From Caballeronia sp. dw_276 (GTDB lineage Bacteria; Pseudomonadota; Gammaproteobacteria; Burkholderiales; Burkholderiaceae): a stretch of 64,000 nucleotides of DNA. The notes below the pieces were generated by a model. It did not search any database, was not told the origin of the DNA, and worked only from the letters and a program-made list of their open reading frames with translations. The DNA is taken from NCBI RefSeq assembly GCF_018449635.1, contig NZ_JAAVUV010000008.1, positions 186,001 through 250,000 on the forward strand, given 5' to 3'. A program made the translations under genes and the position numbers. Below are positions 1 to 8,503 of this stretch, piece after piece (the first letter of the stretch is position 1; each line of letters opens with the position of its first letter).

Positions 1-1
1 G

Positions 2-751
2 GCGCTCCATTCCGCGAATTTCCGCGATGCCCTCGCGAAACTCGGCCGCTATAAACGCCTGAGCTGTCCGGAAGAAGTCAACGTCGATATCAACGGTGCC
101 GAGGCATCGGTCACGTTCCGCTGGCTTCTGGCCGATGGCGCCATCCCCGATCTCCTCGCCGATGCAATGTTCGCATCAGCTTTGGCATTGGCTCGCCGTG
201 GCTCGGGCGTGGCGGTCAAGCCGCGCCGCGTGGAGCTGACGCGCAGGGCGTCGAACCGCGCGATGTTCAAGCGCCATTACGGCTGCGAGATCGTTTTCGA
301 CGCGCCCCAGGACGTGATCGTCTTCGATACCGCCACGCTCGCGCTGCCCTTCGTCACGCACAACGCGGATTTGCTGGATGCTGTCTTGCCTCAACTCGAT
401 GCGGGAATTGCCGAGTTGAGCCGCACGCAGACTTTCTCGGACCAAGTCGAGGAGGTGATCGCGCGGAGCATGCGGGGTCAACGGCCAAGCGTGGACGCCC
501 TCGCGCGCGAGATGGGGATCAGTTCAAGGACGCTGCAGAGAAAACTCGCCGTCGATGGCATGACTTACCAGCAATTACTCGATCGGGTTCGCAACCGGAT
601 CGCGCGCCGGTTGCTTGCAAGCACCAACCTGGGCCCGGGCGAGATCGCGTGGTTTCTCGGCTTCGAAGAGGTCAATTCGTTCTCGCGGGCATTCAACCAG
701 TGGGAAGGGGTGACGCCGCAGCGATGGCGCGGGCAGGCGAGTGTTGTTTGA
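2..751 (+). CDS. AraC-family transcriptional regulator, 5' end missing
   Basis: The frame is open from the first bases of the window, so the start lies upstream and 249 C-terminal residues are visible. The first part resembles the arabinose-binding-like sensor domain of the PF12625 type (DVDINGAEASVTF, then FDAPQDVIVFD). The last 95 residues form the double helix-turn-helix of AraC regulators, with SVDALAREMGISSRTLQRKL as the first HTH and GEIAWFLGFEEVNSFSRAF as the second. It is a DNA-binding activator whose ligand and targets cannot be read here. It points toward frc1 but is separated from it by about 490 bp, so a shared operon is unlikely. The family call is firm; the sensor-domain call is by eye. 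Confidence 0.85.
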   Translation, partial: ALHSANFRDALAKLGRYKRLSCPEEVNVDINGAEASVTFRWLLADGAIPDLLADAMFASALALARRGSGVAVKPRRVELTRRASNRAMFKRHYGCEIVFDAPQDVIVFDTATLALPFVTHNADLLDAVLPQLDAGIAELSRTQTFSDQVEEVIARSMRGQRPSVDALAREMGISSRTLQRKLAVDGMTYQQLLDRVRNRIARRLLASTNLGPGEIAWFLGFEEVNSFSRAFNQWEGVTPQRWRGQASVV

Positions 752-1053
752 GCCGCTAAGGTCGTGCGCGCAACGGTCACTCGCATAACGCGATTTCAGC
801 AATAGCCAAAGCCCTGTCCGGATTGCCACCGTCTTCAATTCACGCCAACTCTGCGTCCAGATCTCGTTCCGTCATCGTTCGTCCGTGTGCATTGATCAGG
901 TGCTACGACCACCTCGCATTGGTCCCACAGTCTCTGCAGGGACGGAAAAAACCCACCATTGCATTGCAGCATCCAAACCATCCAAACGCTTCTTAACGTT
1001 GGATCGGCACGCCTGCTGCATCGCATCACGTCGCGATCAATGAATAAATATCC
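752..1053. other. Intergenic stretch without a recognised gene
   Basis: Between the AraC stop and the frc1 promoter I see no convincing coding frame. Short minus-strand frames here lack ribosome-binding sites and recognisable domains. No terminator hairpin with a T-tract was found after the AraC gene. Confidence 0.5.
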
Positions 1054-1090
1054 TTGACTAATACTGTGTTCGGAATATTGTATATCACAA
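1054..1090 (+). promoter_or_regulatory. frc1 promoter with GntR-type operator
   Basis: A -35 box TTGACT (1054-1059) lies 16 bp from a -10-like TATTGT (1076-1081). The -10 overlaps TTGTATATCACAA (1078-1090), an interrupted palindrome TTGT-N5-ACAA. The 19 bases at 1072-1090 are repeated exactly at 9608-9626 in the frc2 promoter, with the same -35 and spacing. The site fits the operators of FadR/FCD-type GntR proteins, and such a gene lies at 8715. A leader of about 150 nt separates it from the frc1 ATG. Confidence 0.6.
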
Positions 1091-1238
1091 GAAACGACGG
1101 TCGCCTTTGAGCGATCGCACCAACAAACCCGCCTCGAAGAGGAGACAACACCTTCCTGCACGCAATTCGCGCCTCTCTCTTCCCCTTGCGCTTTACCCAA
1201 CACATCAACTAATCCAGTCAGTCAGGAGACAAAAAGCC

Positions 1239-2489
1239 ATGACCAGGCCTCTCGAAGGAATCAAGATCATCGACTTCACGCACGTTCAGGCTGGACCGGC
1301 TTGCACGCAGTTGCTCGCGTGGTTCGGCGCGGACGTGATCAAAGTCGAACGCCCGGGTTCCGGTGACGTGACGCGCACGCAATTGCGCGATATCCCGGAT
1401 GTGGATGCGCTTTACTTCACGATGTTGAACAGCAACAAGAAGTCCCTGACCCTCGACACCAAGAAGCCGGAAGGCAAGGAAGTGCTCGAAAAGCTCATCA
1501 GGGAATCGGACGTGATGGTCGAGAACTTTGGCCCGGGCGCGCTCGACCGGATGGGTTTTCCGTGGGAGCACATCAAAGAACTGAATCCGAAGATGATCCT
1601 CGCGTCGGTCAAGGGCTTCAGCGACGGCCATCATTACGACGACCTCAAGGTCTACGAAAACGTCGCGCAATGCGCGGGTGGATCGGCATCGACCACGGGC
1701 TTCTGGGACGGTCCTCCGACCATCAGCGCAGCCGCGCTCGGCGACAGCAATACCGGCATGCATCTGGCCATCGGCATTCTGACGGCCCTGATTGGACGCG
1801 ATAAAACCGGCAAGGGCCAGAAGGTGGCGGTATCGATGCAGGACAGCGTGCTCAATCTCTGCCGGGTCAAGCTGCGTGACCAGCAGCGTCTGGATCGCCT
1901 GGGGTATCTGGAAGAGTATCCGCAATATCCGCATGGCGAATTCAGCGACGTCGTGCCGCGCGGCGGCAATGCAGGCGGCGGCGGTCAGCCGGGCTGGGTG
2001 CTCAAGTGCAAGGGCTGGGAAACGGACCCGAACTCGTACATCTACTTCACCATCCAGGGCCACGCATGGGCGCCGATCTGCAAGGCGATCGGCAAGCCGG
2101 AATGGATCGATGATCCGAAGTACAACACGGCTTCGGCACGCCAGCCGCATATTTTCGACATCTTCGCGACCATCGAAACCTGGCTCGCCGATAAAACCAA
2201 GTTCGAAGCCGTCGACATCCTGCGCAAATTCGATATTCCGTGCGCCCCGGTCCTGACCATGAAGGAACTCGCCAACGATCCGTCGTTGCGCGCGAGCGGC
2301 ACGATCACCGAGGTCCAGCACAAGGAGCGCGGTTCGTACCTGACCGTCGGCAGCCCGATCAAGTTCTCGGACATGAAGCCGGAAATCACGGCGTCGCCAT
2401 TGCTTGGTGAACACACGGACGAGGTGCTTGCGAGTCTCGGGTACAGCACCGAGCAGATCGGCAAGCTGCACGACGCCCAGGCGGTTTGA
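1239..2489 (+). CDS. frc: Formyl-CoA:oxalate CoA-transferase (Frc/YfdW-like), copy 1
   Basis: This class III CoA-transferase moves CoA from formyl-CoA (or a related donor) to oxalate, the first step of oxalate breakdown, in the cytoplasm. The protein has 416 residues, the length of E. coli YfdW. The catalytic Asp of the family falls at residue 169 in LGDSNTG. The glycine loop GGGGQPG is at 246-252, as in YfdW. The ATG at 1239 was chosen because AGGAGA lies a proper distance upstream; the frame is open further 5' only from a TTG without such a site. A PAS-domain gene follows after 72 bp. A close paralogue starts at 9675. Oxalate as substrate rests on family knowledge. Confidence 0.9.
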   Translation: MTRPLEGIKIIDFTHVQAGPACTQLLAWFGADVIKVERPGSGDVTRTQLRDIPDVDALYFTMLNSNKKSLTLDTKKPEGKEVLEKLIRESDVMVENFGPGALDRMGFPWEHIKELNPKMILASVKGFSDGHHYDDLKVYENVAQCAGGSASTTGFWDGPPTISAAALGDSNTGMHLAIGILTALIGRDKTGKGQKVAVSMQDSVLNLCRVKLRDQQRLDRLGYLEEYPQYPHGEFSDVVPRGGNAGGGGQPGWVLKCKGWETDPNSYIYFTIQGHAWAPICKAIGKPEWIDDPKYNTASARQPHIFDIFATIETWLADKTKFEAVDILRKFDIPCAPVLTMKELANDPSLRASGTITEVQHKERGSYLTVGSPIKFSDMKPEITASPLLGEHTDEVLASLGYSTEQIGKLHDAQAV

Positions 2490-2498
2490 TCGTCTGAC

Positions 2499-2537
2499 TG
2501 CGGCGCTGTGAGTGCCGGGCCGGCTCACAGCGCCGCA
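2499..2537 (+). repeat. 14-bp intercistronic hairpin between frc1 and the PAS gene
   Basis: TGCGGCGCTGTGAG (2499-2512) is perfectly complementary to 2524-2537, with an 11-nt loop. No T-tract follows, so it is more likely an mRNA-stabilising, processing or attenuation element than a plain terminator. Confidence 0.6.
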
Positions 2538-2561
2538 TGATTCAACGAGGGTGCTTCAACC

Positions 2562-3020
2562 ATGAATAGCGCTGTAAATACAAAAACATCCCCAATCGAT
2601 TTCGAGCAACTGGTCAATGTCATTGGCGACGCGATCGTGATATCCGACGCAAGCGGCGCCATCACGCTCTGGAATCCCGCCGCGGAACGCATGTTCGGGT
2701 TCACGCCCGCGGAAGCGCTCGGCAATTCGCTCGACATCATCATTCCCGAGCGATTGCGAGGACGTCACTGGACCGGCTACGAAAAGACCATGGCCACCGG
2801 CGAAACGCGCTATGGACACGATGTGCTGCGCGTTCCTGCCGTGCACAAGGACGGACGGGCGCTATCGATCGCGTTCACGGTCGCGTTGTTGCATTCGGCG
2901 GGACCAGACCCGGTGGTGACCGGCATTGTCGCCGTCATCCGCGACGAAACCAGCCGCTTTACCGAAGAGCGAAACCTGAAGAAACGTTTGGCGGAACTGG
3001 AAGCGAAGTCCGGTACGTGA
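2562..3020 (+). CDS. Stand-alone PAS-domain protein
   Basis: A 152-residue soluble protein made almost entirely of one PAS domain (about residues 14-128: DAIVISDASGAITLWNPAAE, then ERMFGFTPAEALG). A short charged helix follows (EERNLKKRLAELEAK). PAS domains bind small ligands or cofactors. With no output domain, it probably acts through a partner. It sits 72 bp after frc1 on the same strand and is probably co-transcribed, which suggests a role in sensing or handling the acid or CoA metabolite. That function is inferred from position only. Confidence 0.75.
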   Translation: MNSAVNTKTSPIDFEQLVNVIGDAIVISDASGAITLWNPAAERMFGFTPAEALGNSLDIIIPERLRGRHWTGYEKTMATGETRYGHDVLRVPAVHKDGRALSIAFTVALLHSAGPDPVVTGIVAVIRDETSRFTEERNLKKRLAELEAKSGT

Positions 3021-3036
3021 AGGAGCTAAAAGAAAC

Positions 3037-3063
3037 GGCCCGCTGACATAAGCGGGCCGCTTC
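3037..3063. terminator. Bidirectional rho-independent terminator
   Basis: GGCCCGCT (3037-3044) pairs with AGCGGGCC (3051-3058) around GACATA. Read on the minus strand it is followed by a T-rich run (GTTTCTTTTAG), on the plus strand by GCTTCT. It lies between two convergent genes and probably serves both. Confidence 0.75.
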
Positions 3064-3070
3064 TGATGAA

Positions 3071-3421
3071 TCAGGCCGCCGCACGCGCGACGTCATGCTC
3101 GGGACGCCACATCTTGGCGCCACGGGTGTCGTCGGCACGAGCGATGGTCGTCGCACGGCAGGCATCGTAGTAGGCGTTTTTCTTGTCGACGATGGCCTGG
3201 CAGAGGAATTCCGCACTGTAGGCCTTGAGCAGATGCGGGCAATGGACTTCGATGTATCGCGCAATCCGCGCCTGATCGTTGGGCGCGGCTGAAAGCGCCT
3301 TGAGCGTGTCGGCGTCCCAGCGAAACATCAGGTCGAGTTCTTCGAAAGCGCTGTTGTACGCGCAGAGTTGCGTTTGCAGTTCGCGCTCGTCGGCGGCGAT
3401 GGTGGCTTGTGAACGGATCAT
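3071..3421 (-). CDS. Hypothetical protein, 116 aa
   Basis: The predicted product is a small soluble, mostly helical protein without signal peptide or membrane segment. Features include an N-terminal charged helix (ATIAADERELQTQL), WDADTLKAL, a middle section with one Cys-Pro-His (VHCPHLLKAY) and VDKKNAYYDACRA. I do not recognise the family. The gene is convergent with the PAS gene across a terminator, with spacing that looks genuine. The minus-strand leader carries GGAGACGATC before the ATG, a good ribosome-binding site. The region 3422-3452 to its 5' side probably holds its promoter. Function unknown. Confidence 0.6.
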   Translation of the reverse strand: MIRSQATIAADERELQTQLCAYNSAFEELDLMFRWDADTLKALSAAPNDQARIARYIEVHCPHLLKAYSAEFLCQAIVDKKNAYYDACRATTIARADDTRGAKMWRPEHDVARAAA

Positions 3422-3529
3422 GGTCGTCTCCTGGTTGGCCGTGTTGCTTGAATGCAGGATAGGAAAAATGACCCATAGACGATAGTCACAGTTTTTTACC
3501 GTGACTATTCAGAATGCCTAATAAATGGT

Positions 3530-4453
3530 TTACCCGATATGCGTAATCGCCGAAATTTGCGCCGCACCTTCATCGATGAGGAATTGCTTGAACGCCGCCG
3601 CTACCGCCGGAAGCCGCTTGTTGTGCCGATGCACGAGGTACCAGTTGAGCATGACCGGGAATCCTTCGATGTCGAGCACGGCGAGGCGTCCTACCTGCAG
3701 TTCCATGGCGATGGTGTGAGCGGACAGGAAGCTGATGCCCATGCCCGCGATCACTGCCTGTTTGATGGTCTCGGTGCTGGTGATCTCCATGGCGACGTTG
3801 AGCGACTTCAGCCTGCCCGCAAAGCCTTCCTCCATCGAATTCCAGGTGTCCGAACCCCGTTCTCTCACAATGAACGGTTCCTCGGAAAGCGATTCGAGCG
3901 GGATGTTCTTCACCCCGACCAGCCGATGATTCGGCGGTGCGACGATCACGTACGGGTGCGGCGCGAACGACACGTTGTCCGTGTCCATGTCCTTGGGCGG
4001 CCGAACCATGATGGCGAGGTCCGTGAGGTTGTCGGTGAGCTGGTGGAGCAGTTCCTCCCGGTTGTGGACCGCGAGGTTGAGCTTGACGTCGGGATTGCGC
4101 TTGGTGAATTCGGCGAGCAAGCGCGGGAAAAAATAGTCGCCCGCGCTGATCACGGCGACGTTGAGCGTGCCTCCGGAAATACCCTTAAGACGGGCCATGG
4201 CGTCGTCGGCTTCGCGGAATTGTTCGAGGATCGCGCGGCTGTGGTGCAGCATTTCCACCCCCGCGCTGGTCAGGTAGATCTTCTTGCCGAGTTGTTCGAA
4301 CAGCGGCAAGCCGGCGTGCTCCTCGAGCTGCTTGACCTGCGTGGAAACCGCCGGCTGGGTGAGGTAGAGCTCTTCGGCGGCACGGGAAAAACTGAGCCGG
4401 CGAGCCACGGTTTCGAATATTTTCAGCTGCCTAAACGTTGCATTGCGCATCAT
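3530..4453 (-). CDS. LysR-family regulator, CbbR-like
   Basis: A LysR-type regulator with an N-terminal winged HTH (FRQLKIFETVARRLSFSRAA, then LYLTQPAVSTQVKQLEE) and a periplasmic-binding-like effector domain. The N-terminus and the GGTLNVAVISAGDYF segment resemble CbbR, which controls carbon-fixation genes in response to metabolites. An ATG at 4453 has GGAGAC seven bases upstream. An earlier in-frame ATG at 4471 has no ribosome-binding site, so I prefer 4453. The gene is divergent from oxlT, so it probably controls that transporter and itself. CbbR identity is by eye, and no cbb genes lie in the window. Confidence 0.85.
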   Translation of the reverse strand: MMRNATFRQLKIFETVARRLSFSRAAEELYLTQPAVSTQVKQLEEHAGLPLFEQLGKKIYLTSAGVEMLHHSRAILEQFREADDAMARLKGISGGTLNVAVISAGDYFFPRLLAEFTKRNPDVKLNLAVHNREELLHQLTDNLTDLAIMVRPPKDMDTDNVSFAPHPYVIVAPPNHRLVGVKNIPLESLSEEPFIVRERGSDTWNSMEEGFAGRLKSLNVAMEITSTETIKQAVIAGMGISFLSAHTIAMELQVGRLAVLDIEGFPVMLNWYLVHRHNKRLPAVAAAFKQFLIDEGAAQISAITHIG

Positions 4454-4482
4454 GACGGTGTCTCCATCCATAAACGATCCTG

Positions 4483-4499
4483 AATTTATACAATAAATT
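4483..4499. promoter_or_regulatory. Perfect palindrome upstream of the LysR gene, likely operator
   Basis: AATTTAT-ACA-ATAAATT is a perfect 7-bp inverted repeat around 3 bp. It lies about 30 bp in front of the LysR start, in the LysR/oxlT divergent region. LysR proteins bind interrupted AT-rich palindromes and repress their own gene from such sites. Binding is inferred. Confidence 0.5.
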
Positions 4500-4900
4500 T
4501 TTCTAACTTTCCCTAATCGTTTTTCTCCCGCAGCATGCTTTCAACGTGCGCTAGTTCCGTAAGCTGGTGACCGGCAAAAAGCAACGAACGCGGATGGAAA
4601 CAGGGCAAGCGGCATGAAGACCCTGCCGGAGCGGTGAAGCTACCAACCCGGTCCCGACAACAGACTTTTGGATTCGCCCGAACATGATTTCCCTGCAGCG
4701 TCTTCAGTTTCCCGGTCCGCAGTTCACGCGTGGCCGCCGACAACTCGATAGCGCCGCGAACAAGGACCCCTGACCGACCAAAAAACCTCTCTCGCACCGG
4801 TGACTGGTGGAACTTGCGCAAAGACGCATGAACCCGATGACACCGTTGAGCCGCAGTCGATTACGCGCCGCACGAGCGCCGATACATAACGGAGACAGAC
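4500..4900. other. Divergent intergenic region, LysR gene to oxlT
   Basis: About 400 bp without a convincing gene. Minus-strand frames here have no start site or domain. It should contain the oxlT promoter. I did not find the TTGTATATCA motif seen at frc1/frc2. GGAGACAGAC directly precedes the oxlT ATG and serves as its ribosome-binding site. Confidence 0.5.
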
Positions 4901-6259
4901 ATGGCAAACGCAGATACGCTCACGGCACCCGCCGGAGGCAGCCCCAAACGGGGGGCGCATAACAATCGATGGGCGCAGCTGGCCATCGGCATCATTTGCA
5001 TGGGCCTCGTCGCGAACCTGCAATACGCGTGGACCCTTTTCGTGGTTCCAATGGATGCAAAACATCATTGGGGTCAGGCCGCGATTCAAACGGCGTTCAC
5101 GGTTTTCATCGTTACGGAAACGTGGCTCGTGCCACTTGAAGGCTGGCTCGTCGATAAATTCGGCCCGCGTCCGGTTGTGATCGGCGGCTCGATTTGCGCT
5201 GCGATCGGCTGGATCATCGACGCCAACGCTACCAGCCTCTACCACTTGTACATCGCGGCGGTCATCGCCGGGATTGGCGCGGGTTGCGTGTACGGCACCT
5301 GTGTAGGCACGGCGCTCAAGTGGTTTCCGGACAAGCGCGGTCTTGCAGCGGGCCTGACGGCAGCGGGTTTTGGCGCGGGCGCGGCGGTCACGGTGATTCC
5401 TATCTCGAACATGATCCAGAGCTCGGGCTACGAACATGCGTTCATGTTCTTCGGCATCTTCCAGGGCGTCTGCATCTTCCTGCTCGCGTTGATGCTGGTC
5501 CGTCCGCGTCCGCCTGCACATGCTGTTCCGGCCAAGCGCGTGGTGGCATCGAAGATCGATTACACGACAGGGCAAATGGTCCGCTCACCGCTGTTCTGGG
5601 TGCTGTACCTGATGTTCGTGTTCGTGGCTGCCGGCGGCGTGATCGCCACGGCGCAACTCGGTCCGATCGCGAAGGAATATGGCTTCGCCAAGATGCCGGT
5701 CAGTTTCCTCGGCGTGACCTTGCCGCTGCTCACGATGGCGCTTTCCATCGACAACCTCTGCAACGGTTTCACGCGTCCGCTGTGCGGCTGGATCTCCGAC
5801 AAGATCGGCCGTGAAAACACGATGTTCTTCATCTTCATCGGCGAAGGGATCGCGTTGCTGGGCTTGATGGAGTTTGGCCACAACCCGTATCTGTTCATGT
5901 TCTTTGCGGCCATCACGTTCCTGTGCTGGGGCGAAATCTTCTCGATCTTTCCCGCGACCTGCGCGGATACGTTCGGCAGCAAGTACGCTGCCGCCAACGC
6001 CGGGACCTTGTACACGGCGAAGGGAACGGCTTCCATGCTGGTTCCTTTGGCTTCGGTGCTCTCGGCGATCGGCTCGTGGGATGCGGTGTTTATCGCGACG
6101 GCGACTGTTTCGATTGCAGCGGGGTTGTGCGCCAAGTTCGTGCTGGCGCCAATGAGAAAACGCTGGATCGACAATACGGTTGCCGAATCGAGCCGGCTCG
6201 ATGCCGCTTCGTTTCAGGCCGGCTGGCCCGAAACCCCGCGTAACTCGTCGGCGCAATGA
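4901..6259 (+). CDS. oxlT: Oxalate:formate antiporter-like MFS transporter
   Basis: An inner-membrane major facilitator of 452 residues with about 12 hydrophobic segments. It resembles OxlT, which exchanges oxalate for formate. An Arg in the eighth segment (GFTRPLCGW, R292) and a Lys in the eleventh (LYTAKGTAS, K374) match the two substrate-binding charges known for OxlT. The motif WLVDKFGPRP marks the MFS loop 2-3. The start has GGAGACAG upstream. Its stop overlaps the next LysR gene by four bases (ATGA), so the two are translationally coupled. With two frc genes nearby, oxalate or a similar dicarboxylate is the likely substrate. Direction of transport is not known. Confidence 0.85.
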   Translation: MANADTLTAPAGGSPKRGAHNNRWAQLAIGIICMGLVANLQYAWTLFVVPMDAKHHWGQAAIQTAFTVFIVTETWLVPLEGWLVDKFGPRPVVIGGSICAAIGWIIDANATSLYHLYIAAVIAGIGAGCVYGTCVGTALKWFPDKRGLAAGLTAAGFGAGAAVTVIPISNMIQSSGYEHAFMFFGIFQGVCIFLLALMLVRPRPPAHAVPAKRVVASKIDYTTGQMVRSPLFWVLYLMFVFVAAGGVIATAQLGPIAKEYGFAKMPVSFLGVTLPLLTMALSIDNLCNGFTRPLCGWISDKIGRENTMFFIFIGEGIALLGLMEFGHNPYLFMFFAAITFLCWGEIFSIFPATCADTFGSKYAAANAGTLYTAKGTASMLVPLASVLSAIGSWDAVFIATATVSIAAGLCAKFVLAPMRKRWIDNTVAESSRLDAASFQAGWPETPRNSSAQ

Positions 6260-7212
6260 GCAGGAATCCCGTCGCTGAAGCCGGGTTGAAGGGAACGGGC
6301 GTCTCGTTGCAGCAGTTGCGCCTGTTCGTCACCTTGGCCCAGCACCGGAGTTTCACGCAAGCCGGCAACGCGCTCGGCGTGACGCAGTCGGCGGCGAGCC
6401 GCAGCATCCGGGAGCTCGAAGAGCTTCTCGATCTGAAGCTCTTCGATCGCACCACGCGCCACGTCGCGCTCACCGATACCGGCCGCGCGCTGCTCCCGCG
6501 CATTGCGTTGCTGGTCGATGAACTCGAAGTCGCGCTGCGGTTTGGGCAAGAGGTATCGACGGCGGAGAGCGGCGCGGTATCGATTGCCTGCAGCGCGAGC
6601 GTGGTCGCCTCAGTGGTGCCGGCGCTGCTGGCGTCGTGCCGGGCGAGCTATCCCAACATTTCGCTCAAGCTGCACGACGCGCCGCAACACCGCGTGCTTG
6701 ACATGTTGCGTTCAGGCGATGCCGACCTCGCCATCCTGATCGAGCCGCAGGACAGCAGTGAGCTGTCCACCGAAACGCTCTTTGCCGACGCCTTCTGCGC
6801 AGTCGTGCCGGCGCGTCATCCTTTGGCATCGAATGCAAGCGTTCGATGGCGCGAGCTGAGCGGCGCCGACCTGTTCCTTCTCGACGATACGGCCGGCAGC
6901 GCCGACATGGTCGCCGACGCGCTGACGGGGCTCGGGGTATCGAACGTAAAGATGCAGCGCCTGACTCAAGCGGCGAGCATCGTGCAGATGGTCGCGACGG
7001 GCCTCGGAATCGGCATCCAGCCGATGCACGCCTGGCCGGCGCCCGCACACTCGCTGGTCCAGGCGGTGCGTTTGTCGCCGCCGGTGAGCCGGAGCATCGT
7101 GCTCGCCAAGGATCGCACGCGCACGCTCGAATCTCAGGCAAGGCGGATCTGGACGCACGTTGTTTCGTCCTATCGTGAAGAGCATAAACCGTTGCAGACC
7201 GCTGACGCCTGA
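6256..7212 (+). CDS. LysR-family regulator co-transcribed with oxlT
   Basis: A 318-residue LysR-type regulator with an N-terminal HTH (QQLRLFVTLAQHRSFTQAGN, then ALGVTQSAASRSIRELEE) and an effector-binding domain from about residue 100. It overlaps oxlT by four bases and ends before a strong terminator, so oxlT and this gene form a two-gene unit. A LysR placed downstream of its transporter gene, rather than divergent to it, suggests feedback on the same operon or control of the wider oxalate region. Ligand unknown. Confidence 0.85.
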   Translation: MSRNPVAEAGLKGTGVSLQQLRLFVTLAQHRSFTQAGNALGVTQSAASRSIRELEELLDLKLFDRTTRHVALTDTGRALLPRIALLVDELEVALRFGQEVSTAESGAVSIACSASVVASVVPALLASCRASYPNISLKLHDAPQHRVLDMLRSGDADLAILIEPQDSSELSTETLFADAFCAVVPARHPLASNASVRWRELSGADLFLLDDTAGSADMVADALTGLGVSNVKMQRLTQAASIVQMVATGLGIGIQPMHAWPAPAHSLVQAVRLSPPVSRSIVLAKDRTRTLESQARRIWTHVVSSYREEHKPLQTADA

Positions 7213-7230
7213 GCGTCCCCTTCACTAAAG

Positions 7231-7268
7231 AAAAAAGCGCGGCCCTCTAAAAGGGGCCGCGCTTTTTT
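7231..7268. terminator. Strong rho-independent terminator after the LysR gene
   Basis: A-tract plus GCGCGGCCC (7231-7245) pairs with GGGCCGCGC plus a T-tract (7254-7268) around an 8-nt loop. The A- and T-runs make it bidirectional. Confidence 0.9.
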
Positions 7269-7323
7269 CTTGATGCTGTCCTTGCGCTTTCCGCCGCACT
7301 GTCCAATACTGAAATCTAATATG

Positions 7324-7336
7324 TTGTATATCAGAA
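7324..7336 (+). promoter_or_regulatory. GntR-type operator upstream of the ketopantoate-reductase-like gene
   Basis: TTGTATATCAGAA matches the frc1/frc2 operator core TTGTATATCACAA at 12 of 13 positions. It is 25 bp before the ATG at 7361. A weak -10 (TAATAT) lies at 7317-7322. This suggests joint control with the two frc genes. Confidence 0.55.
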
Positions 7337-7360
7337 AAAGACAGGTATCAGGAGACGACA

Positions 7361-8389
7361 ATGAAAATATGCATCTACGGAGCCGGTGCGATCGGCGGCT
7401 ATATGGGCGCTCAGCTCGCGCGAGCGGGCGCCGACGTCAGCTTTATCGCACGCGGGCCGCACCTTGCAGCAATGCAGGCGAACGGCGTGCGTTTGCAAAT
7501 CGAAGGACAAGAGCACACCGTCAAGGTCCGATGCACGAATAATCCGGCCGATCTCGGACCGCAGGATTATGTGGTCATTGCGTTGAAGGCGCATTCGGTG
7601 CCGGGCGTTGTGGACCAGATGCCGCCGTTGCTCGGACCTGATACCGCCGTCATCACCGCTGTGAACGGTTTGCCATATTGGTATTTCCATGATCACGGCG
7701 GCGAGTTGTCGGGCACGACGCTGGAAAGCGTCGATCCGGGCGGTCGTCAATGGCAGATCCTCGGGCCTGAACGCGCGATTGGTTGCGTGCTCAACCCCGC
7801 GGCTGTGATCGTCGAACCCGGCGTCATTCGTCACGTGTACGGCAAGAAATTCCCCATCGGCGAACCGGGCGGCAAGGTCACGCCGCGTTTGCAGGCTTTT
7901 CACGACATCATGGCCGCCGCCGATATGGAAGCGCCGATGCGCAACAACATCCGCGATGAAATCTGGCTCAAGCTCTGGGGCAATGTCTGCTTCAACCCGA
8001 TCAGCGCACTGACGGGCGCGACGCTCGATGTCCTCACGAGCGACCCGGCCGTGCGCGCCTTGTCGCGCAGCATGATGCTGGAAGCACAGGGAATCGCGGA
8101 GCAGCTTGGCGTGAATTTCCGTGTCGATGTCGAAAAGCGCATCGATGGCGCGGGCGCCGTGGGTTCGCACAAGACGTCGATGCTGATGGACTGCGAGGCG
8201 CGCCGGCCCATGGAAATCGACCCGATCGTGACCGTCGTTCAGGAAATCGGCCGAAAGCTGGGCGTAAATACACCGATGATCGATGCGGTTCTTGCGCTCA
8301 TCAAGTTGCGTGAAGGCGTGAACCAGGGCACGGCGCGCCCGCACATCAAAACAATCGAATCCTTCACACGCTCCCAGAAAGCCGCTTAA
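7361..8389 (+). CDS. 2-dehydropantoate 2-reductase family dehydrogenase (ApbA/PanE-like)
   Basis: An NADPH-dependent 2-oxoacid reductase-fold protein of 342 residues. The Rossmann motif GAGAIGG is at 7-13. The catalytic Lys and Asn of PanE correspond to K204, N208 and N212 (LKLWGNVCFNP). The S and E of the pantoate site correspond to S273 and E285 (TSMLMDCEARRPMEID). All catalytic residues are therefore present. RBS: AGGAGACGACA before the ATG. The gene sits in a CoA-transferase/oxalate neighbourhood and shares the frc operator. A catabolic 2-oxoacid or hydroxyacid reaction is therefore more likely than pantothenate synthesis. The real substrate is unknown. Confidence 0.8.
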   Translation: MKICIYGAGAIGGYMGAQLARAGADVSFIARGPHLAAMQANGVRLQIEGQEHTVKVRCTNNPADLGPQDYVVIALKAHSVPGVVDQMPPLLGPDTAVITAVNGLPYWYFHDHGGELSGTTLESVDPGGRQWQILGPERAIGCVLNPAAVIVEPGVIRHVYGKKFPIGEPGGKVTPRLQAFHDIMAAADMEAPMRNNIRDEIWLKLWGNVCFNPISALTGATLDVLTSDPAVRALSRSMMLEAQGIAEQLGVNFRVDVEKRIDGAGAVGSHKTSMLMDCEARRPMEIDPIVTVVQEIGRKLGVNTPMIDAVLALIKLREGVNQGTARPHIKTIESFTRSQKAA

Positions 8390-8417
8390 ACTCCCATCAA
8401 GGAAGGGCTGTTGTTTC

Positions 8418-8427
8418 TGATATATCA
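8418..8427. promoter_or_regulatory. Perfect palindrome TGATATATCA upstream of the gntR unit
   Basis: TGATATATCA is its own reverse complement and shares TATATCA with the three other sites in this region. It lies between the dehydrogenase stop and the small membrane gene/gntR. It is a likely autoregulatory operator of the GntR protein. Confidence 0.5.
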
Positions 8428-8435
8428 CATACGAA

Positions 8436-8466
8436 ATATGTTGCGTTGCGTTGCGACGCAACATAT
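8436..8466. repeat. 11-bp perfect inverted repeat upstream of the small membrane protein gene
   Basis: ATATGTTGCGT (8436-8446) pairs with ACGCAACATAT (8456-8466) around 9 nt that contain the TTGCG repeats. There is no T-tract, so it is not a standard terminator. It may be an operator for a second regulator or a structure in the leader of the 8504 gene. Confidence 0.55.
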
Positions 8467-8503
8467 ACTGAAGGCTCTTGAGGTTAACCACTAGGAGCCG
8501 GAA

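Noticed and set aside
1218..2528. 436-aa open frame antisense to frc1
   Set aside because: It mirrors the coding strand of a well-supported CoA-transferase, is rich in Arg and His as expected from GC-rich antisense, and has no domain.
3539..4483. 314-aa plus-strand frame across the LysR gene
   Set aside because: Antisense shadow of a clear LysR protein.
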